Positions 44,794 to 54,212 of a stretch of DNA of 64,000 bases are shown here, piece after piece. Both the position numbers and the translations under genes were made by a program. The stretch comes from Hymenobacter actinosclerus. Lineage in GTDB: Bacteria > Bacteroidota > Bacteroidia > Cytophagales > Hymenobacteraceae. The DNA is taken from NCBI RefSeq assembly GCF_900111515.1, contig NZ_FOHS01000001.1, forward strand, positions 565,419 to 629,418, given 5' to 3'. How positions within the stretch are numbered: position 1 is the first letter of the stretch; every line of letters starts with the position of its first letter. Below the pieces are notes generated by a model. The model made no database searches. It was not told the DNA's origin and saw only the letters and a program-made list of their open reading frames with translations.

Positions 44794-45277
44794 AGGGAAG
44801 AACGAGGCGGCGAAGCCGCACGAAGAGCCGAGGGAGGTAAATAACCAGCTACTATAACAAGGGGCGGCCGGAAAGGGCCAAAATTACGCAACAAAAGTCC
44901 GGCGCGGCCGGGGGCGGGCTTGCCTGGTTGCGGGTCGGGTGCGAACCAGCTAATTGCCAGATTTCCATCTGATAAAGCGCCTTTGTGCCCTGGAAATCAG
45001 CTAAAACGATTTTGGTTACAGATTTCGAAGAAAACCTTGTACAAAATTAGGGTTATTTAAATCCACTGCCGAGTTGGGCTGCGTACGCTTTCTGCGGGCC
45101 TTACTGCCGCGCTTACCCCTTGGTTTTCAGTGACCCCGGCCGAATGGGGTGCCTATTTAGTTCGGGCCGTTTGCAGGCCCGGTTGCGCTTGCCTTTCAGA
45201 CTTTTTCCCAGGAAGTCTTATCTGCTGTTCCGGCTGCCGTAGCCGGTTCTTTTTTCCATCCTTTTACCTTTTTTATC
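44794..45277. other. Divergent spacer between hscA and DUF4331 gene
   Basis: This 484-base gap must hold promoters for both directions. Apart from the hscA box at 44879 I see an AT-rich stretch at about 45005-45060 that could serve the DUF4331 gene but lacks an exact TAnnTTTG. No tRNA, hairpin with T run, or credible open frame was found. Confidence 0.5.
44879..44886 (-). promoter_or_regulatory. Candidate -7 box for hscA
   Basis: On the minus strand TAATTTTG matches TAnnTTTG exactly, 86 bases before the hscA start. No TTG is visible at the expected -33 position. Confidence 0.45.
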
Positions 45278-47368
45278 ATGCCCAAATTTCTTACCCGCCC
45301 CATTCTGCCCATCGCGCTGGCCGCCACTACCGTGGCCGGCCTGCTGGCCTGGAGTGCTCAGCACACGCCGCTGGAGGCATCGAGCCACCGCGAGGCCCCG
45401 CTGATTGCCGACGACCCACTGGCCGACAACACCGACGTATATGCGTTCCGCGACCCCAACAACGCGGAAATGGTGAACATCATCGCCAACTACATTCCGC
45501 TGGAGCTGCCCCAGGGCGGCCCCAACTACAATACGTTCGGCGAGAACGTGCGCTACGAAATCCACATCAAAAACGACGGCAGCAAGCCCAACGCCGACGA
45601 CATCACCTACCGCTTCACCTTTAAGCGGGTGAACGAAGACCCCGGCACGTTTTTCAACATCCGGCTGGGCAAGCAGAACCTGAAGGCCACGTACACGCTG
45701 GAGCGCAGCGTAAACGGCGCGGCTTTCACCACGCTGAAAACCGATGGCGTGGTGCCGCCGCCCAACGTTGGGCCGCGCTCCATCACCGGGGCGGCCGGAC
45801 TGGGCGCTGCCAGCTACGAGAGCCTCTTTACCGGTGCCATTCAGGCGGTTGACGGCGACATCAAAGTATTCTGCGGACCCGTGGACGACCCGTTCTTCGT
45901 GGACCTGGGCGGCATTTTTGACCTGGGCGGCATCCGGGCGGCTGCGGCCCGCGACGGCGTGGCCCGCAAGAACACCCACACCATCGCCCTGCAAATCCCG
46001 ATTGCCAAGCTTCAGAAGGCGGGTAAAACCGGCGCCCAGGCCGCCAACATCCTCGACCCCGACTACATTATCGGCGTGTGGGCCTCGGCCAGCCGTCAGT
46101 CCATCCGCACCATCAATACCACTGATGGCACGCAGGCCCACAGTGGCACCTGGGTGCAGGTTTCGCGCCTGGGCATGCCGCTGATGAACGAGGTAATCCA
46201 GCCCATTGGCTCGAAGGACCGTTGGAACTACGACACCCCGTATACCGAGCAGGCCAGCACCGAAGACTACCTCTCGAACCCCGAGCTGGGCCTGTACATG
46301 GCCGAGGGCACGGGCTACTACGGCACGGCGGTACCCGGCTTTAACAACCTGCGCATTCAGCGCAACTCGCTGGGCATGTTCGACTTTGCCAACAGCAAAA
46401 ACGGGGTGTCGGCCCTGCTGAATGCCGATAAGGCTACGGTGGCCAACACGGCCTTCGCCAAGGTTGCTGATGGAGGCTTCGCCGAATACCTGCTGCGCCC
46501 CGGCAAGCCCCGCTCGGTTGATATTCTGCCCATTTTCCACACCGGAGTGCCCAACCTGCCGCCTTACCAGCTGGCCAACATCAAGCCGGCCGGCCAGCCG
46601 CTGGCACCGGGCAAGCCGTTCGTCAACAACTTCTTCCCCCTGCTTGATAACCCGGCGGCCCCCGCTGGTGTGGGTGGGGATATGCTGCGCCTGAATATGG
46701 CCGTGCCCACCACGCCCCGCAATTCGGCTGATTTCAGCTCGGAAGGCCTGTTGGGGGCCGCTGTGCTGGGCCTCACCGATGCGCGTTTCAACAAGACCAA
46801 CACCCTGGAATTCATTCCGAACATGGACGGCTTCCCGAATGGTCGCCGTTTGGAAGATGACATTACCCGCATTGAGTTGCAGGCCGTGGGGGGCATTGTG
46901 CTGGCCGCCATTGGCCTGCCGTATGAAGATGGCACGCCGGGCCTGGCGGGCGCGCTGGCCTTCCGCACGGGTATCGAGAAAAACGATACGGCGTTCCGCA
47001 CCAGCTTCCCCTACATGCAGCTGCCCTGGTCGGGCACCAAGGCCCAGACCACGATTACCTCGCAGCTTGGCGCGGTTGGCTTTAGCCTGAAGCCCGAAAT
47101 TGTGGCCGCCGCGCAGAACTACCCGAACCCGTTCACCGAAACCACCAAAGTAACCTACGAAGTAGCCACCAAGACCCCGCTCACGATGTTCGTGAGCGAC
47201 CTGACCGGCCGCCGCGTAGCCACGCTCATGGAGGGCAAGACCCACAAAGTGGGCAAGTTCGAACTCGACTGGAAGCCCGGCCCCGAAGTAGCGGCCGGCA
47301 CCTACGTGCTGACCATTGCCACGGGCAAAACCGTGCTGCAATCGATGAAACTGGTGCATAACCAGTAA
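45278..47368 (+). CDS. DUF4331 protein with type IX secretion sorting domain
   Basis: The 696-residue protein has an N-terminal signal sequence (about 1-34) and then the DUF4331 opening EASSHREAPLIADDPLADNT with TDVYAFRDP. The DUF4331 domain fills most of the length. The last 85 residues (from about 610, AQNYPNPFTETTKVTYEVAT, to the end MKLVHNQ) form a T9SS type A C-terminal sorting domain, so it is exported and released or attached at the cell surface. The function of DUF4331 is unknown. It is followed by a TPR gene and a HupE/UreJ-like gene, suggesting a shared surface role. Confidence 0.92.
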   Translation: MPKFLTRPILPIALAATTVAGLLAWSAQHTPLEASSHREAPLIADDPLADNTDVYAFRDPNNAEMVNIIANYIPLELPQGGPNYNTFGENVRYEIHIKNDGSKPNADDITYRFTFKRVNEDPGTFFNIRLGKQNLKATYTLERSVNGAAFTTLKTDGVVPPPNVGPRSITGAAGLGAASYESLFTGAIQAVDGDIKVFCGPVDDPFFVDLGGIFDLGGIRAAAARDGVARKNTHTIALQIPIAKLQKAGKTGAQAANILDPDYIIGVWASASRQSIRTINTTDGTQAHSGTWVQVSRLGMPLMNEVIQPIGSKDRWNYDTPYTEQASTEDYLSNPELGLYMAEGTGYYGTAVPGFNNLRIQRNSLGMFDFANSKNGVSALLNADKATVANTAFAKVADGGFAEYLLRPGKPRSVDILPIFHTGVPNLPPYQLANIKPAGQPLAPGKPFVNNFFPLLDNPAAPAGVGGDMLRLNMAVPTTPRNSADFSSEGLLGAAVLGLTDARFNKTNTLEFIPNMDGFPNGRRLEDDITRIELQAVGGIVLAAIGLPYEDGTPGLAGALAFRTGIEKNDTAFRTSFPYMQLPWSGTKAQTTITSQLGAVGFSLKPEIVAAAQNYPNPFTETTKVTYEVATKTPLTMFVSDLTGRRVATLMEGKTHKVGKFELDWKPGPEVAAGTYVLTIATGKTVLQSMKLVHNQ

Positions 47369-47470
47369 GTCGGGCTGAAACCGGCCGGGGCGGGCGCTGC
47401 CTGCGCCGGCCGGCTGCCGACGGATAGCCGGGCCCTGGGTGAGTCTGCCTATCTTACTGGCTGCCGACGG

Positions 47471-47499
47471 GGGAGCCGGCCACGCGGCCGGTTCCCTTT
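47471..47499 (+). terminator. Hairpin after the DUF4331 gene
   Basis: GGGAGCCGGCC (47471-47481) pairs with GGCCGGTTCCC (47486-47496) with one G-T pair, then TTTG. It is about 100 bases after the stop, within a 303-base gap that otherwise holds a CCCCTC-type hairpin. Confidence 0.6.
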
Positions 47500-47555
47500 G
47501 CGGTGGCTGACCACCTAAAGCGAATTCTGAGTTGGTCTACAGCCTGCATTCGACT

Positions 47556-47601
47556 GGCTCCCCCTCTTCGTTGAGGAGAGGGGGCCGGGGGGTGAGGCGC
47601 G
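47556..47601 (+). repeat. CCCCTC...GAGGGGG hairpin repeat
   Basis: GCTCCCCCTCTTCG is followed by GAGGAGAGGGGGCCGGGGGG. This resembles the CTCCCCTCCTTGGAAAGGAG-type units seen three times at 57145-57500, with altered bases. Confidence 0.5.
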
Positions 47602-47671
47602 ACGTCAGAACGACCCGGTACACTAATCTGAAAACCGCTTTAATATCACCGCATCAACCTACTCTGAGCAC

Positions 47672-48997
47672 GTGAGAAAATACCTTTACCCGGCCCTTAT
47701 TCTGCTCTTTCTGGCTCTGGGGGTTACCATTTACCTGACCCGTACCCCCGAGCCCGTACCGCAGCTGCGCGAGCGGCGCGGCGACCTGGCGGCCGGCGGC
47801 GAGTGGCTGAACACCAAAGCCGCCATCGAGGGCCTGCTGGCCAAGCTGCGCGCCAAACCCGACGATACCAAATCCAAGGTGCTGCTGGCCCAGGCCTATA
47901 TGCAGGAAGCCCGCGTAACCGGCGACCATCCGTACTACGACACGGCCGCCATGCAGCTGCTGAATGAAGTGCTGCGCGCTGAGCCCGAAAACTTCGAGGC
48001 CCTGTGCTGCAAGGCCTCATTGAGCCTGACCCAGCACCATTTCTCGGAGGGGCTGGCCGTGGCCCAAAAAGCGGTGGCCCTTAACCCCAGCAATGCGTTT
48101 GTGTACGGCTTGCTCTGCGACGCCAACGTGGAGCTAGGCCGCTACGCCGAGGCCATTAAGATGGCCGATAAGATGAACGAGGTGCGGCCCGATTTGCGCT
48201 CCTACTCGCGGGTTTCCTACCTGCGCGAAATCCACGGCGACCTGCCGGGGGCCATTGAGGCCATGCAGCTGGCCGTGCAGGCCGGCTACGTAGGCCTGGA
48301 GCAAACCGAGTGGGCCCGCATCACGCTGGGCCACCTCTACGAAACCACCGGCGACCTGGCTAACGCCGAAAAAGCCTACCGCACGGCCCTGGCCGCGCGG
48401 CCTTATTACGCCTACGCGCTGGCCGGCCTCGGCCGCGTCGAGCAGGCCCGCCAGAACTACCCGGATGCCATCAAGTACCTGGAGCAGGCCCGCAACACGG
48501 TGAAGGATTACGCCTTCGCCGACGAGCTGGCCGACCTCTACCGCCTCAACAACCAGCCCGCCGAGGCCCGCAAAATGGAAGCCGAAGCCATCAGCATGCT
48601 CGCTTCGGCCGCCAATGAGGCCGACGAGAACGAAGACCTGGGCCACTACGCCGACCGGGAGCTGGCTTACGCCTACCTCAAAACCGGGGAGCTGGACAAA
48701 GCCCTCGAACACGCCAAAATCGAATACGACCGGCGCCCGGACAACATCGACGTGAACGAAACCCTGGCCTGGGTTTCGTACAAGCGCGGCGAGTTTCCGG
48801 CCGCTGCTACCTATATAAAAGCGGCCCGCCGCACCAACTCCAAAAGCCCGGTGCTGCTGTGCCGCGCCGGCCTGATTGCCGCCAAAAACGGCCAGTCCGC
48901 CGAGGGCCAGGCCCTCATCCGGCAGGCTCTGGCCATCAACCCCTACCTCACCCTGGACCTCGCCGACGAAGGCCGCCAGCTGCTGGCGGTGCGGTAG
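47672..48997 (+). CDS. TPR-repeat protein, membrane anchored
   Basis: The GTG at 47672 gives MRKYLYPALILLFLALGVTI, a membrane anchor or uncleaved signal of about 20 residues. The remaining 420 residues are tetratricopeptide-like helical repeats (for example WARITLGHLYETTGDLANAE and the block YAYALAGLGRVEQARQNYPD), usual for protein scaffolds. Length is 441 residues. It lies between the DUF4331 and HupE/UreJ-like genes on the same strand and may work with them. Confidence 0.85.
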   Translation: MRKYLYPALILLFLALGVTIYLTRTPEPVPQLRERRGDLAAGGEWLNTKAAIEGLLAKLRAKPDDTKSKVLLAQAYMQEARVTGDHPYYDTAAMQLLNEVLRAEPENFEALCCKASLSLTQHHFSEGLAVAQKAVALNPSNAFVYGLLCDANVELGRYAEAIKMADKMNEVRPDLRSYSRVSYLREIHGDLPGAIEAMQLAVQAGYVGLEQTEWARITLGHLYETTGDLANAEKAYRTALAARPYYAYALAGLGRVEQARQNYPDAIKYLEQARNTVKDYAFADELADLYRLNNQPAEARKMEAEAISMLASAANEADENEDLGHYADRELAYAYLKTGELDKALEHAKIEYDRRPDNIDVNETLAWVSYKRGEFPAAATYIKAARRTNSKSPVLLCRAGLIAAKNGQSAEGQALIRQALAINPYLTLDLADEGRQLLAVR

Positions 48998-49048
48998 AGG
49001 AGGGTAGGAGCAGGTAGGAGCGGGTAGGGGGCAGGTAAGAAAATGAGT

Positions 49049-49162
49049 AAGAACGATGTCATGCTGAGCTTGCCGAAGCATCTCGCGTGCAATGCTAATC
49101 CTGACATCAGAAGTTGCCATTGCACGCGAAATGCTTCGACTGCGCTCAGCATGACAGTTCTT
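49049..49162 (+). repeat. GTCATGCTGAGC palindromic element, copy 1
   Basis: The left arm 49049-49094 (AAGAACGATGTCATGCTGAG onward, with CCGAAGCATCTCGCGTGCAA) pairs with the right arm 49118-49162 (CATTGCACGCGAAATGCTTC onward). The centre carries GCAATGCTAA. The same centre and core occur at 49932 and, reversed, at 63797. Confidence 0.85.
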
Positions 49163-49210
49163 GTAGTTCAAAACAGCACCCCCAAATTACCGCTCTCCCC
49201 AACCTTCCCA

Positions 49211-49870
49211 ATGCGCGCCATCCGCCTCTACCTGCCCCTGACTGCCGCGCTGCTGTTGCTGCCGCTGCTGGCCGGTGCGCACGTGCTCGATGTGGATTTG
49301 AGCAAGCTCTCGCGCACCGATATTTTCTTCACTTACCTCCAGCTCGGCTACACCCACATTCTGCCGCTGGGCATCGACCACGTGCTGTTCGTGCTGAGTT
49401 TGTACCTGCTGGAGCCGCGCCTGAAACCGGTGCTCTGGCAGGCTACGGCCTTCACGGTGGCGCACTCCATCACGCTGGGGCTGGCCATGTACGGGGTGGT
49501 GTCGCCGCCGGCCAGCCTGATTGAGCCGCTCATTGCGCTGTCGATTCTGTTCGTGGCCATCGAGAACATCGTGGTCGAGCGCCTGAATCCATGGCGCATC
49601 GTGGTGGTGTTCGGGTTCGGATTGCTGCACGGGCTGGGCTTTGCCGGGGCCCTCACGGGGCTGGGGCTGCCGCCGAATATGTTTGCCGAGTCGTTGGTAG
49701 CCTTTAATATTGGGGTGGAATTGGGGCAGATTTCGGTGATTCTGCTGGCCTGGCTGCTGATTGGCCGCTGGGCCGCCGGCAAGCCCTGGTACAAGCGCCG
49801 CATCCTGGTGCCCGCCTCCGTCCTCATTGCCCTGCTGGCCGCTTACTGGACCTTCGAACGACTGAGCTGA
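49211..49870 (+). CDS. HupE/UreJ-family membrane protein
   Basis: The ATG at 49211 gives a signal peptide (about 1-22, ending AGAH) and 219 residues in all. About six further membrane segments follow. Conserved histidines of the HupE/UreJ_2 type are in ILPLGIDHVLFVLSLYLL, TVAHSITLGLAM and GLLHGLGFAGAL. Relatives are linked to nickel or cobalt handling with hydrogenase or urease, but neither is in this window. A longer reading upstream would run into the palindromic element. Neighbouring TonB receptor and DUF4331 genes suggest a metal or surface role. Confidence 0.87.
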   Translation: MRAIRLYLPLTAALLLLPLLAGAHVLDVDLSKLSRTDIFFTYLQLGYTHILPLGIDHVLFVLSLYLLEPRLKPVLWQATAFTVAHSITLGLAMYGVVSPPASLIEPLIALSILFVAIENIVVERLNPWRIVVVFGFGLLHGLGFAGALTGLGLPPNMFAESLVAFNIGVELGQISVILLAWLLIGRWAAGKPWYKRRILVPASVLIALLAAYWTFERLS

Positions 49871-49931
49871 ACGAAAAGGATCGAACAGAATCGGAAGGAA
49901 CAAAACAAAACAGAATCAGAACGAGGAGATG

Positions 49932-50056
49932 ACCGTCATACTGAGCGCAGCGGAGCGAAGTCGAAGTATCTCTACTGCAATGCTAAGTTCAACAGCATAA
50001 TTACCACTGCGGTAGAGATACTTCGACTCCGCTCCGCTGCGCTCAGTATGACGTTC
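49932..50056 (+). repeat. GTCATACTGAGC palindromic element, copy 2
   Basis: The left arm CGTCATACTGAGCGCAGCGG, then AGTCGAAGTATCTCTACTGC, pairs with a right arm ending in CGCTCAGTATGACG. The centre has GCAATGCTAA as in copy 1. It lies between the HupE/UreJ-like and small Cys protein genes. Confidence 0.85.
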
Positions 50057-50063
50057 CTTTTCT

Positions 50064-50103
50064 AAATCACCAAATCACCAATTCACCAATTCACCAAATC
50101 ACC
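50064..50103 (+). repeat. Tandem 8-base repeat (AAATCACC/AATTCACC)
   Basis: Five consecutive 8-base units, AAATCACC or AATTCACC, end at the ATG of the next gene. They could affect its translation start. Confidence 0.75.
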
Positions 50104-50104
50104 A

Positions 50105-50494
50105 ATGCTCCGCCACCTGCTCCTGTTGCTGCTGTTGCTATCCTACCTGGGAGGCATCGGTGCGGGCCTGGTGGGGCGGCCGGAGGCGCCGGGGCCCACG
50201 GCGGCGCACCCGTACGTGCATAGCGCCGCCTGCCAGCACGAGAACTACCTGCGGCTCGACTGCTTCGATACCTGCAACGGCGACCAGTCGGCGGTGCAGG
50301 CCCAGACCAGGCGCACCACAACCGCCCAGCTGCTGGCTGCGGCCAAGAGCATCGACCTGCATTGCCTGTCCGAAATGCCGCTCCGTCTGCAAACGGCGCG
50401 CTTCCGGCAGGTCGTGCTGTACCAGCCGGCCACCGAGCCGGCTGTAGCAGCCGGCATCCGGCTGATTCCGGAGCAGCCACCGCGTCGGGGATAA
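50105..50494 (+). CDS. Small exported cysteine-containing protein
   Basis: The 129-residue product starts with a strong hydrophobic leader (MLRHLLLLLLLLSYLGGIGA). It then has HSAACQHENYLRLDCFDTCN with three cysteines and several histidines, and a fourth Cys-bearing segment IDLHCLSEMPLRLQ. I do not recognise a family. The metal-ligand-like residues and position between a HupE/UreJ-like gene and a TonB receptor gene suggest periplasmic metal handling. The frame ends 113 bases before the receptor start. Confidence 0.65.
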   Translation: MLRHLLLLLLLLSYLGGIGAGLVGRPEAPGPTAAHPYVHSAACQHENYLRLDCFDTCNGDQSAVQAQTRRTTTAQLLAAAKSIDLHCLSEMPLRLQTARFRQVVLYQPATEPAVAAGIRLIPEQPPRRG

Positions 50495-50607
50495 GTGAAA
50501 GCGAAGCCTTGTGTGGCTCCGGGGCCGCGCCGTATGCGTGGCCGTCAACTTATCTTCTGACTCAGACGCGCTGCCAGGGTGCGGAGCGTCGCCTTGTGGC
50601 TGCACCT

Positions 50608-52893
50608 ATGCGCCTTTTTTATTGGATAACCGCGGCCGGCACCATGCTGGCGGCGTGGGGGTGCGGGCCTGAAGCCCGGGCCCAGAACACCGCCGTGCTG
50701 CGCGGTACGGTGGCCGATTCGGCCTCCGGCAGGCCCCTGAGCGGGGTGAACGTGCGGATAACGGGCCGCGTGGGCGGCACCGTGGCCGACGAGCTGGGCC
50801 GGTTCCGGCTTACAGATTTGCCGGCCGGCACCTACGTGGTGCGGGCCGTAGGCCTGGGTTTCGCGGCCCGGCAGCAAACCGTAACCCTAGCCGCCGGTCA
50901 GACGGCCACGGTGGCCCTGCGCCTGCCGGCCACTTCGCTCACGCTGGCCGAGGTAACGGTGGCCCAGCCCCGCGACCCCAACCAGTCGCTGGCCGTTATT
51001 TCCAACATTGATAAGCTGCTGCGGCCCATCAATTCGGCCCAGGACCTGCTGCCGCTGGTGCCGGGCCTGGTAATTGCCCAGCACGCGGGCGGCGGCAAGG
51101 CCGAGCAGATTTTCGTGCGCGGCTTCGATGCCGACCACGGCACCGACTTCAACGTGAGCGTCGACGGGCTGCCGGTGAACATGGTCAGCCACGCCCACGG
51201 CCAGGGCTACGCCGACTTCCACTTCGTGATTCCCGAAACCGTCGACCAGCTGCGGGTATACAAGGGCCCCTACACGGCGCGGTTCGGCGACTTCGCCACA
51301 GCCGGCGCGGGCGAGTTCACCACCAAAACCCGCCTCGACCACAGCCAGCTGAAGCTCGAAGTAGGCCAGTTTGATACCCGCCGGGCGGTGGCTCTGGTGA
51401 ACTTGCTGCCGGTGCGGGCGGCGGGCCAGCGGCCGGCCGCGGCCTACGTGGCCGGCGAGTACTACTTCACCAACTCGTACTTTGATGCCAAGCAGCACTT
51501 CAAGCGCTTCAACGGGCTGGCCAAATACACCGGCCAGCTTTCCGACCGCACTTCGCTGATGGTGCTTGGCTCGCAGTTCGGCTCCCGGTGGGATGCCTCG
51601 GGCCAGATTCCGGAGCGTGGTATCCGCGACGGCCTGATTTCGCGCTTCGGCAGCATCGACCCCACCGAGGGCGGCTCGACCAGCCGCACCAACGCCACGG
51701 CCGTGCTCACCACCGACCTGCCCCACAACGCCGTGCTGCGCCAGCAGGTGTACTACACGCGCTACGATTTCAACCTGTATTCCAACTTCACCTTCTTCCT
51801 CAACGACCCGGTAAACGGCGACGAAATCCGCCAGACCGACGCGCGCAACCTCTACGGCTACACCGGCACCTACAGCCGCGACCTGCCGCTGGGCAGCCGC
51901 ACGCTGCGCACTGTGGCCGGCCTGGGCACCCGCCTCGACGACACCCATATTGCCCTGCGCAACTCGGTAGGCCGCGTGGTGCTCGATACCATCCGTTCGG
52001 GCCGGGTGTACGAGCAGAATTTCAACGGCTACCTCGAAGGCACCCTGGGCCTCACCGACCAACTCACGCTCAACGCCGCCCTGCGGACCGATTACTTCCG
52101 CTTCGCCTTCCACGAAGACCGGGCGGCGGCCGATTCGGCCTCGGGCCGGGCCGGCAAGGGGCGGGTGAGTCCCAAGCTGAACCTGTATTACGACGTGAAT
52201 CCGGCCGTGCAGCTGTTTGTGCGCTCGGGCTTTGGCTTCCACTCCAACGATGCGCGGGCGGTAGTCACCAACGCTACGGCCAACGTGCTGCCCCGGGCAA
52301 TTGGCTACGAGGTGGGCGGCACCTTTAAGCCGGTGCCGGCGCTGGTGGTAAACGCCGCCCTGTGGGCCCTGCATTTGCAGGACGAGCTGGTGTACGTGGG
52401 CGACGAGGGCGTAGTGGAAAGCGCCGGCCGCACCCGCCGCCTGGGCTTCGACCTCTCGGCCCGCTATCAGCTCACGCGCCTGCTCTTCGCCGATGCCGAC
52501 CTGAACCTGAGCCGCGGCCGGCTGGTGGATGAGCCGAAAGGGGCCAACCGCATTCCGCTGGCCCCCAGCCTCACCAGCATCGGCGGGCTCACGCTACGGG
52601 CCCCCGGCGGGCTCGGCGCCAGCCTGCGCTACCGCCACATCGACTCGCGGGCGGCCAACGAAGACAACTCAGTGCGGGCCCGGGGTTACTTCCTGCTCGA
52701 TGCCATCGTGAGCTACACGCACCGCCGGTTTCAAATTGGGGCCACCGTCGAGAACCTGCTGAACGTGGCGTGGAACCAGGCCCAATTCGACACCACTACC
52801 CGCCTGCGCAACGAGGCCGCGCCGGTGTCGGAGCTGCATTTCACGCCCGGCACGCCCTTCTACGCCAAGCTCAACGCCAGCCTGTTTTTCTAG
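50608..52893 (+). CDS. TonB-dependent outer-membrane receptor
   Basis: The ATG at 50608 gives 761 residues with a signal peptide (about 1-26, ending ARAQ). A carboxypeptidase-like beta domain follows (VLRGTVADSASGRPLSGVNV, about 30-110), then the plug with IFVRGFDADHGTDFNVSVDG and the His-bearing NMVSHAHGQGYADFHFVIPE. The 22-strand barrel ends with the expected aromatic residue (LNASLFF). Such receptors import metal complexes, cobalamin or sugars using TonB energy. No SusD partner is adjacent, so glycan uptake is less likely. The neighbouring HupE/UreJ-like gene favours a metal substrate. Confidence 0.92.
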   Translation: MRLFYWITAAGTMLAAWGCGPEARAQNTAVLRGTVADSASGRPLSGVNVRITGRVGGTVADELGRFRLTDLPAGTYVVRAVGLGFAARQQTVTLAAGQTATVALRLPATSLTLAEVTVAQPRDPNQSLAVISNIDKLLRPINSAQDLLPLVPGLVIAQHAGGGKAEQIFVRGFDADHGTDFNVSVDGLPVNMVSHAHGQGYADFHFVIPETVDQLRVYKGPYTARFGDFATAGAGEFTTKTRLDHSQLKLEVGQFDTRRAVALVNLLPVRAAGQRPAAAYVAGEYYFTNSYFDAKQHFKRFNGLAKYTGQLSDRTSLMVLGSQFGSRWDASGQIPERGIRDGLISRFGSIDPTEGGSTSRTNATAVLTTDLPHNAVLRQQVYYTRYDFNLYSNFTFFLNDPVNGDEIRQTDARNLYGYTGTYSRDLPLGSRTLRTVAGLGTRLDDTHIALRNSVGRVVLDTIRSGRVYEQNFNGYLEGTLGLTDQLTLNAALRTDYFRFAFHEDRAAADSASGRAGKGRVSPKLNLYYDVNPAVQLFVRSGFGFHSNDARAVVTNATANVLPRAIGYEVGGTFKPVPALVVNAALWALHLQDELVYVGDEGVVESAGRTRRLGFDLSARYQLTRLLFADADLNLSRGRLVDEPKGANRIPLAPSLTSIGGLTLRAPGGLGASLRYRHIDSRAANEDNSVRARGYFLLDAIVSYTHRRFQIGATVENLLNVAWNQAQFDTTTRLRNEAAPVSELHFTPGTPFYAKLNASLFF

Positions 52894-53004
52894 CCCTGGC
52901 CTGCTGCCCCGCTCGGCTGCCTTCCCGGCGGCTGATTCGCCTGGATTCGGGGCCGCTTAAACGGGCGGTTGCCGGCTCATTTCTCAACTTCAACTTCCCT
53001 CATT

Positions 53005-53214
53005 ATGTCTTTCTTCTCTTACACCAATTCCGCCGACACCCAATACGCCATCCGCCAGGCCCTGACCGGCCCTGCCGCCCCGCCCACACCGGGTGCGGGG
53101 GCGCCGCCGCCACTGCCGCCTGGCAGCCATCAGCGGCAGCGCGAAATAAAAGCCCAGGCCCGCTGCCGCACTCATGCCCGCTCCACGCCCCACAGTTCCG
53201 CCAAGCGCTGGTGA
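53005..53214 (+). CDS. Possible small protein, unknown
   Basis: The 69-residue frame (MSFFSYTNSADTQYAIRQAL, then a Pro/Gly-rich middle and a basic end) lies between the TonB receptor gene and a terminator. The terminator right after its stop supports expression. Composition is low complexity and no family is recognised, so it may be only a 3' region. Confidence 0.4.
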   Translation: MSFFSYTNSADTQYAIRQALTGPAAPPTPGAGAPPPLPPGSHQRQREIKAQARCRTHARSTPHSSAKRW

Positions 53215-53219
53215 TTCCG

Positions 53220-53254
53220 AAAGCCGCTTTCCTTCCTGGGAGGCGGCTTTTTTG
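53220..53254 (+). terminator. Terminator before the first L,D-transpeptidase gene
   Basis: AAAGCCGC (53220-53227) pairs with GCGGCTTT (53243-53250), with further weak pairing inside, followed by a T run. Confidence 0.75.
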
Positions 53255-53338
53255 CACCCCAATTTGGGCCTGAATCTGCCCCGAATTTGCATCCGGTGGC
53301 TTAAATGCGGATTTTGGGCCCTGAACTGCCCGTTACCT

Positions 53339-54193
53339 ATGAAGACTCCTGCTGTCACTGTCCGCTTTGCTGCCCTGTTTTTAGGCCTGTTGGGAGTAGG
53401 GGGCGCGGTAGCCAGCTGCCAGTCGGCGGGCGGCGAGGTGGCCGCGGCGATGCACACTCCACCGGTAGCCGTTGCCGCTCCGGCTGCCCTTACCCCGTCG
53501 CCCGCGGCTACCGATTCGCTGGCACCCACCTCGCTCGCGCCGCTGCCCGGGGTGTCGGTAGAGTTGCGGGCGGCCGTGGCCGAACTGCGCGCCCGCCTGG
53601 GCCCCGAAGTAGCCGCGCTGCGGCCCGAGGTGCTGGAGCGGGCCTGCGTGGGCTACCTCACGTTGCGACAGGCCGGCCGCATCAGCCGCCCCGGCATTCT
53701 GGCCGTGGCCGATATGGATTTGCCTTCTTCCGAGCCGCGCCTCTGGGTGCTCGACTTACGGGCCGGAAAAGTGCTGCACCGCAGCCCCGTGGCCCACGGC
53801 CGCGGCTCCGGCGACCTACGGGCCCGGCGCTTTTCCAACACCGTTAAGTCGGCCTGTACTTCCGTAGGCTTCTACCGCACCCAGGATACTTACCGGGGCA
53901 AACACGGCCTCTCGCGCCGCCTGCGCGGCCTCGACGCGGGCCAGAACGACAACGCCCTGCGCCGCTACGTGGTGCTGCACGGTGCCGACTACGTGAGCCA
54001 AACCTATATGCAGCACCACGGCCAGGCCGGCAACAGCCGTGGCTGCCCCGCCCTGCCCCCCGACCAGTACAAGGCCATCATCGGGGCCGTGGGCGAGGGC
54101 GGCTGCCTCTATTTGAGCGGCCCCGGCCTCGAATCGAAGTGGCTGGCCCCAACCGTTGCGGCCCAGCGGCTGGCCACGCGGGGCTGGGAGTAG
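53339..54193 (+). CDS. Murein L,D-transpeptidase-family lipoprotein
   Basis: The ATG at 53339 gives 284 residues with a lipoprotein signal: a hydrophobic segment ending GGAVASC with Cys27. The second half is the L,D-transpeptidase catalytic-family domain (PF13645 type), with RRYVVLHGADYVSQTY and the Cys in GNSRGCPALPPDQ (Cys236). Such enzymes or relatives act on peptidoglycan stem peptides. The stretch SEPRLWVLDLRAGKVL is shared with the paralogue at 54825. Two genes of one family in tandem suggest duplication. Confidence 0.88.
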   Translation: MKTPAVTVRFAALFLGLLGVGGAVASCQSAGGEVAAAMHTPPVAVAAPAALTPSPAATDSLAPTSLAPLPGVSVELRAAVAELRARLGPEVAALRPEVLERACVGYLTLRQAGRISRPGILAVADMDLPSSEPRLWVLDLRAGKVLHRSPVAHGRGSGDLRARRFSNTVKSACTSVGFYRTQDTYRGKHGLSRRLRGLDAGQNDNALRRYVVLHGADYVSQTYMQHHGQAGNSRGCPALPPDQYKAIIGAVGEGGCLYLSGPGLESKWLAPTVAAQRLATRGWE

Positions 54194-54212
54194 CGGGCCT
54201 ATCTTATTCGGC

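Noticed and set aside
49049..50056. CRISPR array
   Set aside because: The repeated units are long palindromes with conserved centres, not short repeats with varied spacers; no cas gene is present.
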